A DNA stretch of 64,000 bases from Candidatus Flexicrinis affinis. GTDB lineage: Bacteria; Chloroflexota; Anaerolineae; Aggregatilineales; Phototrophicaceae. A program made the position numbers and the translations under genes. This document shows positions 14,888-22,428 of the stretch, in pieces. The first letter of the stretch is position 1, and each line of letters opens with the position of its first letter. The stretch is taken from the NCBI GenBank assembly GCA_016716525.1, contig JADJWE010000001.1:1426001-1490000 (forward strand), written 5' to 3'. The notes under the pieces were generated by a model. It saw only the letters and a list, made by a program, of their open reading frames with translations, had not been told where the DNA came from and ran no database searches.

Positions 14888-16042
14888 ATGACAGATGTAG
14901 CAATTGTCGCAGCTGCACAGACTGAAGTCGGCGAACATTGGTCGGCCGGCCTGCGTGACCTCGGTTCGGACGTCATCGGACAGGTGTTGGACACCGCGGC
15001 AGGGCTTCGGCCGGACCTCATGATCGTGGCTAACGCATTCGGGTCTACCATGAGCAGCCAATCTCAATTGGGCCCACTGCTAGCGTCAATCAGCGGCCTA
15101 ACCGGTGTAGAGACGTTTACTGTAGAGGCAGGGGATGCCAGCGGCGGCGCGGCGCTGCGTGCAGCCTATCTGGCAGTCCAATCGGGAGCGGTGGAGACCG
15201 CACTGGTGGTCGGTGTCGAAAAGTCGACTGACAGCATCGCAAGCGCACGTGTCGCTGCGCGAAGCGTCGCTCTTGATGCGGACTTTGAGGCCGCGCACGG
15301 GCTAACACTGTCCGCTCAAGCGGGCCTAGTGATGCGTCGCTATATGCACGAGTACGGTGTGGGCCTTGAGGCCTTCGAAGGCTTTTCGATCAATGCGCAC
15401 GCAAATGGCCGGACAAACCCGCGTGCGATGTTCCGAAACGCGTTGAAACCGGGCGCGTTCTCCAAGGCCGGCATGGTTGCTGATCCCGTTACACTGTTCG
15501 ACGGCGCCCCAGACGCAGACGGTGCAGCGGCGGTTCTGCTGACACGAGTTCGCAACACCGCCTCGGGTAAAGTTGTCATTGCAGGAAGTGGGGGAGCGAG
15601 CGACAGCCTCGCGATCCACAATCGCAAGACACTGCTGTCACTCGAGGCAGTAACGAAGTCAACACGTGCAGCCTTAGCACAGGCCGAAGCGTCACTCGAA
15701 CAGATCGATCTGTTTGAACTGCACGACTCGTTCACTATCGCGTCGGTACTGGCGATAGAAGCTATCGGCCTCGCCGAGGCTGGGAATGGATGGCGCCTTG
15801 CAGCAGACTCGGGTACGCGGCTGCGGCCGACAGGTGATGTTCCGATGAGCACGTTCGGCGGGCTCAAGGCGCGCGGCAATCCCGTGGGCGCGACCGGCGT
15901 ATATCAGGCTGTAGAGGCTTACACACAACTCATGGGACTTGCAGGTGACAATCAGGTTCCTGATGCAGAGTTTGCGCTGATTCAGTCCGTAGGTGGTTTT
16001 GGTGCATCTGTATTCACTCATGTGCTGCGCCGTACAGACTGA
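14888..16042 (+). CDS. Thiolase-fold protein lacking catalytic residues (archaeal-type thiolase homologue)
   Basis: 384 residues, four bases after HMG-CoA synthase. The whole chain aligns by eye with archaeal acetyl-CoA acetyltransferases: MTDVAIVAAAQTEVG, ASGGAALRAAYLAV, HANGRTNPRAMF, GGLKARG-PVGATG. The reactive sites are changed. Where the nucleophilic Cys belongs (usual CASGG) the protein has D83 (GDASGG, codon GAT at 15134). The usual HDCFT reads HDSFT with S281. The usual GHPVGATG reads GNPVGATG with N331 (AAT at 15878). Without Cys and His it should not do normal thiolase chemistry. It may be a scaffold for HMG-CoA synthase or have another activity, as Cys-less SCP2-thiolase relatives (Ltp2) act as aldolases with DUF35 partners. 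Confidence 0.85.
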   Translation: MTDVAIVAAAQTEVGEHWSAGLRDLGSDVIGQVLDTAAGLRPDLMIVANAFGSTMSSQSQLGPLLASISGLTGVETFTVEAGDASGGAALRAAYLAVQSGAVETALVVGVEKSTDSIASARVAARSVALDADFEAAHGLTLSAQAGLVMRRYMHEYGVGLEAFEGFSINAHANGRTNPRAMFRNALKPGAFSKAGMVADPVTLFDGAPDADGAAAVLLTRVRNTASGKVVIAGSGGASDSLAIHNRKTLLSLEAVTKSTRAALAQAEASLEQIDLFELHDSFTIASVLAIEAIGLAEAGNGWRLAADSGTRLRPTGDVPMSTFGGLKARGNPVGATGVYQAVEAYTQLMGLAGDNQVPDAEFALIQSVGGFGASVFTHVLRRTD

Positions 16043-16140
16043 GAGTGTGTGATAGTCGACACGGCCGCGGTGAGAGCTTTTGAGAGCGGCGACCGCCTAT
16101 CGTTGAACATGAAGTTGCGAATGGAAGAAGTGAGGACAGT

Positions 16141-16326
16141 ATGCAGATTTCCCGGCATTGGCGACTGAACGCAAACCGCTACCGTCTGGAAGGCTACGTG
16201 CTCGCGGACGGTGAGACCAGTCTTGAACCACGCAAGACGGTCGCTCCGGCTGAAGCTATTGCTGAAGAGCGCGACTCGCATCAGACTGAGGTCAAACTAC
16301 CGGCAGTCGAACGCACTGCAGCGTAG
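16141..16326 (+). CDS. Separate N-terminal part of a DUF35 protein, zinc cysteines absent
   Basis: 61 residues with GAGGA shortly before the ATG. The start, ISRHWRLNANRYRLEG, matches the opening of DUF35 (rubredoxin-like zinc ribbon plus OB-fold) proteins, usually followed by CxxCG, FPPR and a second Cys pair. Here that part reads YVLADGETSLEPRKT: the PR is kept, but there is not one cysteine in the protein. The tail is acidic and ends at a TAG. The OB-fold half begins 7 bases later in another frame. DUF35 proteins bridge thiolase and HMG-CoA synthase in archaea. Whether this is a natural split or the relic of a frameshift cannot be settled here, but the long tail after PR favours a natural split. 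Confidence 0.6.
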   Translation: MQISRHWRLNANRYRLEGYVLADGETSLEPRKTVAPAEAIAEERDSHQTEVKLPAVERTAA

Positions 16327-16333
16327 GCTGATC

Positions 16334-16654
16334 ATGACGACTGCTGCACCTCTGGTCACGCCGGAGCGCGTGCAATTTTCGGGCCGTGGGGTGGTGGAGA
16401 GCTTCACTGTTGTGATGGAACCTCCGACCGGCTTCGAAGATCAAGCACCGTACATGATCGCGCTCGTACGCTTAGACGAAGGCCCCATGGTGACCGCCCA
16501 GTTGACGGATGTCGACGGAAAAGTCTCCATCGGAGATCGCGTCGAAATGGTCACGCGGAAGCTCTCCACCGAGGGAGAACGAGGCATGATCATCTACGGT
16601 TACAAGTTTCGGCCCGTCCTCAAAATATGGAGAGTCGGGAACCACAGCCAATAA
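16334..16654 (+). CDS. DUF35 OB-fold domain protein
   Basis: 106 residues from the ATG at 16334; upstream codons in this frame do not look like protein. It contains the OB-fold half of DUF35: FSGRGVVESFTVV, a PPTGFEDQAPYMIALVRL strand region, EGPMVTAQLTDVD and the closing IIYGYKFRPVL. In the archaeal thiolase/HMG-CoA synthase complex this protein lies between the two enzymes and helps form a shared CoA site. It is the last gene of the mevalonate operon and is followed at once by a strong terminator. No zinc-binding residues are present. Confidence 0.82.
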   Translation: MTTAAPLVTPERVQFSGRGVVESFTVVMEPPTGFEDQAPYMIALVRLDEGPMVTAQLTDVDGKVSIGDRVEMVTRKLSTEGERGMIIYGYKFRPVLKIWRVGNHSQ

Positions 16655-16655
16655 G

Positions 16656-16692
16656 AAAGAGGCGCTCGTAAACGGAGCGCCTCTTTTTGTTC
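16656..16692. terminator. Rho-independent terminator after the mevalonate operon
   Basis: AAAGAGGCGCTC (16656-16667) and GAGCGCCTCTTT (16675-16686) form a perfect 12-bp stem with a 7-base loop, followed by TTGTTCT. The A-rich left flank lets it also serve the convergent ABC ATPase gene. Confidence 0.9.
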
Positions 16693-16715
16693 TGACGTGC
16701 TGGCTGCGGAACCGA

Positions 16716-17825
16716 TCAGCTCATGTCGGCAAGCGAGATCTTCGTGTCTGCATCGAACAGGTGCATGTTGTCGGTAGCCAGAGCCACACCGAGGCGATTG
16801 CCAACCGACGCTTTCGTGCGCGGGTCAACGCGTGCGATGAAGTTCTTGCCCTGCTCCTCGAGGTAGAGATTGACTTCGTTGCCCATTTGCTCGACAACTT
16901 CGACGTTGACCTCAATCGTGGCAGGGGTGATGCCTTGCGGCTTGAACTCGACGTCGTGAATGTCCTCAGGACGGATGCCCAAGATAACCTTCTTCCCGGC
17001 CGCCTTCTCGAAACGTGCAAGCTTCGCTGCGGGAACCGGGATCTTGAACGCGCCGAGATCAACGATGAGCTGCCCGTCGACCTTGTTGAGTGTACCGTCA
17101 AAGAAGTTCATGGCAGGGCTGCCGATGAAGCCGGCAACGAACAGGTTGTGCGGGTGGTGATACAGGTTGAACGGCGAATCGATCTGCTGCAGCTCGCCAG
17201 CGTTCAGCACGCAGATGCGCGTACCCATCGTCATAGCTTCGACCTGGTCGTGGGTCACGTAAATGAACGTGGTACCGAGGCGCTGATGCAGCTTCGAGAT
17301 GAACGAACGCGCCTCGACGCGGAGCTTGGCATCCAAGTTCGAGAGCGGCTCATCCATGAGGAAGACCTTCGGCTCACGCACAATCGCGCGACCGACGGCG
17401 ACACGCTGCCGCTGACCGCCCGAGAGCTGACGCGGGCGACGATCCAGAAGCTGCGCAATACCGAGCTGGTCGGCCGCTTCCTTCACGCGTTGATCGATCA
17501 CGTTCTTGGGAGTCTTGCGCAACTTGAGGCCGAACGCCATGTTGTCGTAGACCGTCATGTGCGGGTAGAGCGCGTAACTCTGGAATACCATCGCGACGTC
17601 GCGATCCTTCGGGGCAACGTTGTTCACGATGCGATCACCGATCCAGATTTCGCCTTCGCTGATTTCCTCCAAACCGGCGAGCATACGTAAACTGGTCGAC
17701 TTGCCGCAGCCCGAAGGTCCGACGAATACGAGGAACTCTTTATCCGCAACCTCAATATTCAGATCCTTGACAACGGCATTGTTGCCATAACGCTTGTACA
17801 CATGCTTGAACGAAATGCTCGCCAC
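16716..17825 (-). CDS. ugpC: Carbohydrate-type ABC transporter ATP-binding protein (UgpC/MsmX/MalK family)
   Basis: 369 residues from a GTG at 17825 with GGAGGA just upstream. Walker A GPSGCGKST, Q-loop MVFQSYALYPHM, signature LSGGQRQR, Walker B VFLMDEPLSNLD and VTHDQVEAMTM are all canonical. The last 130 residues form the MalK-type regulatory/OB domain. No sugar-binding protein or permease lies beside it. Orphan ATPases of this family, such as MsmX, commonly serve several sugar importers, and this is the likely reading here. Its promoter region carries several TGCAACA motifs, also found before iolC, which hints at shared sugar control. Confidence 0.92.
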   Translation of the reverse strand: MASISFKHVYKRYGNNAVVKDLNIEVADKEFLVFVGPSGCGKSTSLRMLAGLEEISEGEIWIGDRIVNNVAPKDRDVAMVFQSYALYPHMTVYDNMAFGLKLRKTPKNVIDQRVKEAADQLGIAQLLDRRPRQLSGGQRQRVAVGRAIVREPKVFLMDEPLSNLDAKLRVEARSFISKLHQRLGTTFIYVTHDQVEAMTMGTRICVLNAGELQQIDSPFNLYHHPHNLFVAGFIGSPAMNFFDGTLNKVDGQLIVDLGAFKIPVPAAKLARFEKAAGKKVILGIRPEDIHDVEFKPQGITPATIEVNVEVVEQMGNEVNLYLEEQGKNFIARVDPRTKASVGNRLGVALATDNMHLFDADTKISLADMS

Positions 17826-17869
17826 AGTATCCTCCAGAGACTAAGTGACCTATGAACATCCGGCTGGTT

Positions 17870-17959
17870 TGTGCAACATGCACAGACTTGTTGCATTCTG
17901 CATAACTACGTTTCCAACCACAGCAGATTATAATTGCGCGAGTACAAGAATTGCAACAA
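17870..17959. promoter_or_regulatory. Cluster of TGCAACA motifs in the ugpC-cinA divergent region
   Basis: TGCAACA at 17872-17878 (inside the dyad TGTGC-N5-GCACA, 17870-17884), TTGTTGCA at 17888-17895 (its complement) and TGCAACAA at 17952-17959 overlap or follow the minus-strand promoter. They look like operator copies for one regulator. Two related motifs lie before iolC. Confidence 0.35.
17927..17956 (-). promoter_or_regulatory. Promoter of the ugpC-type gene
   Basis: The minus strand reads TTGCAA (17951-17956), an 18-base spacer and a perfect TATAAT (17927-17932). The same AT core gives a TATAAT on the plus strand (17929-17934) that could serve cinA, though without a good -35. Confidence 0.55.
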
Positions 17960-17983
17960 ATCCGTCGAAAGTGATCCAATCTC

Positions 17984-19210
17984 ATGACCCAAACCATCAA
18001 CAGCGAGTTGATTAGTGTCGGCACCGAGATTCTACTCGGTGAGATCACCGATACGAACTCGGTCTATCTAGCACGTTTCCTGCGTGATTACGGCATCAAC
18101 GTCCTCTACATGACATCAGTCGGTGACAATCGGGCAAGGATTGCTCAAACCGTGAAGATGGCGATGGCTCGTTCCAACATCGTGATTATGTGCGGGGGGC
18201 TTGGGCCGACCGTCGATGACATGACACGCGAAGCGGTCGCCGATGCAACGGATCGCGAGCTGGAATTCCATGAATACCTCTACGCCCAAATCGCCGACCG
18301 TTTCCGCAGTTTCCACGCAGTGATGAGCGAGAACAATCGGCGGCAGGCCTACGTGCCTGACGGGGCAATCGTGTTGGAGAACGCCGTGGGCACGGCTCCT
18401 GGGTTTGCCGTCGAACACAACGGCAGCCTCGTCGTCGCGCTACCCGGCGTACCGCGTGAGATGAAGTTCCTGATGAACGACAAGGTGCTGCCGCTGCTCA
18501 AGTCGCGTTATGACTTAAGCGTGATCCTCCCTCGCGTTCTGCATACGGCGGGGATTGGGGAGAGCGCGCTAGACGAGCTTATCGGCAACGAACTGCTGGA
18601 GAGCGGCAATCCAACCGTGGGGCTGGCGGCGCATAACGGCCAGGTAGATGTGCGAATTACGGCCAAGGCCGCGACACGCGCAGATGCCGAAGCGATGATC
18701 GAAACGGTCGAAACCGACCTTCGTCAAAGAATCGGCCGTTATGTGTACGGGGTCGATAGCGAGACGCTTGCCGGAACACTCCACAAGCGCCTCGAGCAAC
18801 GAAATATCGGCGTCTCCCTAGTGGAGTGCGGAATTGCCGGGCTTCTAGCCGACTTGGGCACCGACGTGGTTGATCGTAAGGCATATCCCACAGTCGCGGC
18901 ACTACTGAGCGAGTTGCCAGATGCGCAGGACGTATCCTATCGCAGCATAGCCGAGGCGGCGGGCCGTGTGCTCGCCGATAGTGGTGAAGGCACAAGTAAT
19001 CGTGCGTGTGTTGTCGTGGTCACGGCTGAGGATATCGATGAGGCTAGCGATCAGCAACCGGGTACGTCCGTCTACGTCTCATATGGCGGCCGCACAAGGT
19101 CGCGCAGCTACGGATTCGGTGCTCGGTCCGAACTTATCCGCAGTTGGGTCGAGACATGGTCGATGGCTCAGTTGTGGTGGATGATCGAAGAACAAGCGGC
19201 TCATGCGTGA
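17984..19210 (+). CDS. cinA: CinA-family protein with degenerate C-terminal amidase domain
   Basis: 408 residues. The N-terminal 250 form a clear COG1058/MoeA-like domain: ISVGTEILLGEITDTNS, MCGGLGPTVDDMTREA and ALPGVPREMKFLM. In CinA this part is an ADP-ribose pyrophosphatase. The C-terminal part sits where the nicotinamide-mononucleotide deamidase (PncC) domain normally lies. Its nucleophile motif, usually ESCTGGL, reads VECGIAGLL near residue 280, so the catalytic Ser is missing, and much of the rest is diverged. Deamidase activity is therefore doubtful. The next gene starts 8 bases before this stop. Competence-related roles are by name only. Confidence 0.88.
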   Translation: MTQTINSELISVGTEILLGEITDTNSVYLARFLRDYGINVLYMTSVGDNRARIAQTVKMAMARSNIVIMCGGLGPTVDDMTREAVADATDRELEFHEYLYAQIADRFRSFHAVMSENNRRQAYVPDGAIVLENAVGTAPGFAVEHNGSLVVALPGVPREMKFLMNDKVLPLLKSRYDLSVILPRVLHTAGIGESALDELIGNELLESGNPTVGLAAHNGQVDVRITAKAATRADAEAMIETVETDLRQRIGRYVYGVDSETLAGTLHKRLEQRNIGVSLVECGIAGLLADLGTDVVDRKAYPTVAALLSELPDAQDVSYRSIAEAAGRVLADSGEGTSNRACVVVVTAEDIDEASDQQPGTSVYVSYGGRTRSRSYGFGARSELIRSWVETWSMAQLWWMIEEQAAHA

Positions 19211-19766
19211 CATAAGTGACAAGGTGCACGGTATTGCGGCGCAGAAGAGACTGCTTGCGCTGTACATCTCGCCCAGATTCGACTACCTGCCGATTGAAGC
19301 GCAGCGGTATGACGAACCACTCCTCCCGTACGGCAGGCTGATACTCGAAGCGACAGGGGAGTATCTTGGGGCGGTTGTGTTCGACCTGGCAGCGTATGCG
19401 CGGTTCGGCGGGACAGGAACAGTCGCTCTGGAACGCTCCATACGCCTCTTCTCCGAGTCCGCGCTCACCGTGATCGACGGCCCGTTTGCGGATCCGGCGT
19501 TTGCGGCGCTGCTCGACGATCTTTCGTTCGGACCGGATGCAATCACCGTCGTCGGCGATTCGTGGGACACTTTTGTGCCAAATGCACGATTAATCGCGAC
19601 AGCCAACAATGGATTCAGGACTGTCAAATGGTTCGATCTACATATCGGGAGCGCGATGTTTCAACTCGCCGGCTCGCCACTGCTAGACGAAGCACGCAGC
19701 CTCGACTTCCGCACATCGCTCAGGATTGCCGCCGCTGAGTTTCTCAGCCAACCCAGAACCGGCTAG
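19203..19766 (+). CDS. Protein of unknown function coupled to cinA
   Basis: 187 residues from an ATG at 19203 that overlaps the end of cinA by 8 bases, suggesting coupled translation. I do not recognise a family. The chain is soluble-looking, with alternating hydrophobic strands and helices (GRLILEATGEYLGAVVFDLA, ALTVIDGPFADPAFAALL, DAITVVGDSWDTF) that could be an alpha/beta fold. No signal peptide, membrane span or metal motif is visible. Its TAG stop shares the bases CTAG with the stop of lepA on the other strand. Codon usage matches its neighbours, so it is probably expressed with cinA. Confidence 0.7.
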   Translation: MRDISDKVHGIAAQKRLLALYISPRFDYLPIEAQRYDEPLLPYGRLILEATGEYLGAVVFDLAAYARFGGTGTVALERSIRLFSESALTVIDGPFADPAFAALLDDLSFGPDAITVVGDSWDTFVPNARLIATANNGFRTVKWFDLHIGSAMFQLAGSPLLDEARSLDFRTSLRIAAAEFLSQPRTG

Positions 19767-21568
19767 TCCTCGTCATCGAGGCTGAGCAGCGCCATGAACG
19801 CATCCTGCGGCACCTCTACGGAGCCGATCATCTTCATGCGCTTCTTGCCTTTCTTCTGCTTCTCAAGCAGTTTCTTCTTGCGCGTGATGTCGCCGCCGTA
19901 GCACTTGGCAAGCACGTCTTTGCGCATGGCACTCACGTTCGCACGTGAGATCACTCGTTTTCCAACCGCCGCCTGAATAGGAACGACGAACATCTGCCGC
20001 GGGATGAGCTCCTTCAAGCGCGATACCAAGCGCTGGCCCTTGTGGTAGGAGTCCTCCCGATGGACGATCAACGCCAACGCGTCGACCGGTTCGTTATTGA
20101 CCAATACGTCCAGCTTGACCAGATCGCCCGTCTCGTACTTGTCGAACTGGTAGTCGAGGCTCGCATATCCCCGTGTGACGCTCTTGAGCCGGTCGTAAAA
20201 GTCGATGATGAGTTCGGCAAGCGGAAGACGGTAATGCAGCACCACACGAGACCGATCCAGATACTCGGTTGTATCGTAGATCCCGCGCTTCTTGATCACC
20301 AGATCCATGATTGGCCCGATGAACTCCTGCGGGGTATACACCTGAATCTTCATCCACGGTTCGCTGATCTCTGCGATGACCGACTCGTCTGGCATTTGTG
20401 CCGGACTATCAATCTCGATCGTTTCGCCGTCACGCTTGACGATGCGATATTTCACACTCGGGGCTGTCGCAAGAATATCGAGATCGTATTCGCGCTCAAG
20501 CCGCTCTTGAATGATCTCCATGTGGAACAACCCCAAGAAGCCCACACGAAATCCGAAGTTCAGTGCCTGAGAGCTCTCCGGTTCGAACTGCAGCGACGCA
20601 TCGTTGAGCTGCAGTTTCTCCAGGGCATCACGAAGCTCACCGTACTCGTCATTGTTAGTCGGGTAGATTCCCGCAAACACCATCGGCTTGACCTGCTGAT
20701 AGCCGGGCAGCGGGTCATTCGCCCCGCCCACGGCCAGCGTAACTGTATCGCCGACCCGGCACTCTTTGACGGTCTTGAGCCCGGTGGCGATATAGCCGAC
20801 TTCGCCTGTCTGCAACTGATCGACGGCCAGCATGCCCGGGCTAAAGACGCCAAGTTCCACGGGTTCGAACGCGACGTTGGTCGCCTTCAGGCGCAGTTTT
20901 TCCCGTGACGACACCGATCCGTCGATCACGCGTACATACGCGACCACGCCCTTGTATGAGTCGTAGTGGCTGTCAAAGACAAGAGCGCGCAGAGGTGCGC
21001 TGGCGTCGCCTGAAGGCGGCGGAACGGCGCGGATGACCTTCTCGAGCACGGTGTCGATGCCGATGTTGTTCTTGGCTGAGATCGGAACGATATCCTCGGC
21101 CGGGGTACCAAGCAGTTCTTCGACCTCGTGGGCGATTTCATCGGGACGAGCCGCGGGGAGATCAATCTTGTTGATGACGGGGACCAATTCGAGATCCTGC
21201 TCGAGCGCAAGATACACGTTGCTGAGTGTCTGTGCTTCAATGCCCTGACTGGCATCAACGACAAGAATCGCGCCTTCGCACGCTTGCAGCGCACGGCTCA
21301 CTTCGTACGTGAAGTCGACATGCCCCGGCGTATCGATCAAGTTGATTAGGTATTCGGAACCGTCCTGCGACTGATAGTGCATACGCACGGCGGACGCCTT
21401 GATCGTTACGCCGCGTTCGCGCTCAAGATCCATGCTGTCGAGCACTTGTGCCTGCATCTCACGGTCGCTGACCGTGTGTGTGAGCTGCAAAAGCCGGTCG
21501 GCGAGCGTTGATTTGCCATGATCGACGTGAGCGATGATGCAGAAATTTCGGATATGGGATTGGTCCAT
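19763..21568 (-). CDS. lepA: Elongation factor 4 (LepA) GTPase
   Basis: 601 residues, the usual LepA length, from an ATG at 21568 (MDQSHIRNFCIIAH). The G1 motif AHVDHGKSTLADR, switch region ERGVTIKASAVRM, DTPGHVDF and NKIDLP are present. They are followed by EF-G-like domains, and the LepA-specific C-terminal domain ends KMIGSVEVPQDAFMALL. LepA acts on the ribosome during initiation and elongation under stress. A longer frame exists upstream, but the domain begins at MDQSH. It lies 75 bases after tlyA, so it may be co-transcribed with it or have its own promoter. The stop overlaps the convergent gene by 4 bases. Confidence 0.97.
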   Translation of the reverse strand: MDQSHIRNFCIIAHVDHGKSTLADRLLQLTHTVSDREMQAQVLDSMDLERERGVTIKASAVRMHYQSQDGSEYLINLIDTPGHVDFTYEVSRALQACEGAILVVDASQGIEAQTLSNVYLALEQDLELVPVINKIDLPAARPDEIAHEVEELLGTPAEDIVPISAKNNIGIDTVLEKVIRAVPPPSGDASAPLRALVFDSHYDSYKGVVAYVRVIDGSVSSREKLRLKATNVAFEPVELGVFSPGMLAVDQLQTGEVGYIATGLKTVKECRVGDTVTLAVGGANDPLPGYQQVKPMVFAGIYPTNNDEYGELRDALEKLQLNDASLQFEPESSQALNFGFRVGFLGLFHMEIIQERLEREYDLDILATAPSVKYRIVKRDGETIEIDSPAQMPDESVIAEISEPWMKIQVYTPQEFIGPIMDLVIKKRGIYDTTEYLDRSRVVLHYRLPLAELIIDFYDRLKSVTRGYASLDYQFDKYETGDLVKLDVLVNNEPVDALALIVHREDSYHKGQRLVSRLKELIPRQMFVVPIQAAVGKRVISRANVSAMRKDVLAKCYGGDITRKKKLLEKQKKGKKRMKMIGSVEVPQDAFMALLSLDDED

Positions 21569-21643
21569 GATTGGGCCGGATCGACGTCCATTACTGTCTG
21601 CTGAATGTGGCAAGCAGTATATCAGAACGATGGCCGGGCGTCG

Positions 21644-22426
21644 CTACCGGTCTGCCGCGAGCGCTTGCTCGATGAGCGCTTTGGAGTCGCTGCTGGACTG
21701 TTCGCCAGACAGCCAGACGAGAAACTCGATATTGCCCGCAGGACCGACAAGCGGTGATCGCATCAATGCCCGCGGGTAAAGGCCGATCTCAGCCGCATAC
21801 GCGAGGATCTCCTGCAGTACACGCCGATGTACCGCCATGTCCCGCACAACGCCACCTCTACCGACATCTCGACGCCCTGCCTCAAATTGCGGCTTGATCA
21901 GCGCGATCACGCTGCCGGTGGCTTTGAGCCACCGGATCATTACGGGAAGCAGCAGCTTCAGGCTAATGAACGACGCGTCCACAACAGCAAGATCAACCAA
22001 TTCATCGAGCTGATCGACGAACCGGGCATTTGTGCGCTCCATAACGACAACGCGTAGGTCACTTCTTAGGCGCGCATCGAGATGACCGTAACCAACATCG
22101 ATCGCGTAGACGCGTGCAGCACCATGTTGGAGTAAGCAGTCCGTGAAACCGCCTGTGCTTGCGCCCACATCTGCGCAGACAAAGCCCTGAGGCGCAAACT
22201 GAAACGCAACCAGTGCCGCATCCAGCTTGTCGCCGCCGCGCGAAACGAATCGCGGCTTGGCTTTGGTTGAGATTGTGCTGTCGATCGGAACGCGCATTCC
22301 GGGTTTGTCTCGCACAACACCGTCTACGGACACCTCGCCAGCCATGATCATGCCGCGGGCTTTTTCGCGGCTAGGTGCTAAGCCCCGGCGTGCCACTTCG
22401 ATGTCGAGTCGTTCGGTCTCCGCCAC
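21644..22426 (-). CDS. tlyA: TlyA family rRNA 2'-O-methyltransferase
   Basis: 260 residues from a GTG at 22426, which has AAAGG 6 bases upstream; a TTG at 22432 overlapping the previous stop is the alternative. An N-terminal S4 RNA-binding domain (RLDIEVARRGLAPSREKARGM) is joined to an FtsJ-like Rossmann methyltransferase: GGDKLDAAL, SAM-binding DVGASTGGFTDCLL, VVDASFISL and LIKPQFEAG. TlyA adds 2'-O-methyl groups to 16S and/or 23S rRNA, with loss giving capreomycin resistance in mycobacteria. The gene follows the secreted protease with almost no gap. Confidence 0.93.
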   Translation of the reverse strand: MAETERLDIEVARRGLAPSREKARGMIMAGEVSVDGVVRDKPGMRVPIDSTISTKAKPRFVSRGGDKLDAALVAFQFAPQGFVCADVGASTGGFTDCLLQHGAARVYAIDVGYGHLDARLRSDLRVVVMERTNARFVDQLDELVDLAVVDASFISLKLLLPVMIRWLKATGSVIALIKPQFEAGRRDVGRGGVVRDMAVHRRVLQEILAYAAEIGLYPRALMRSPLVGPAGNIEFLVWLSGEQSSSDSKALIEQALAADR

Positions 22427-22428
22427 GG

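Noticed and set aside
16211..16333. Longer N-terminus for the DUF35 OB-fold gene
   Set aside because: Codons in this stretch give a basic, non-domain sequence, while another frame encodes the DUF35 start; the OB-fold gene is taken from 16334.
16761..17690. 309-codon open frame antisense to the ABC ATPase
   Set aside because: It is an antisense shadow with no family features. The minus-strand ATPase motifs leave no doubt about the true frame.
17870..17884. CRP-type binding site
   Set aside because: TGTGC-N5-GCACA is only loosely like a CRP site; spacing and arms differ, and the TGCAACA motif explains the region better.
20042..20908. 288-codon open frame antisense to lepA
   Set aside because: It is a shadow of lepA without ribosome site or recognisable protein.
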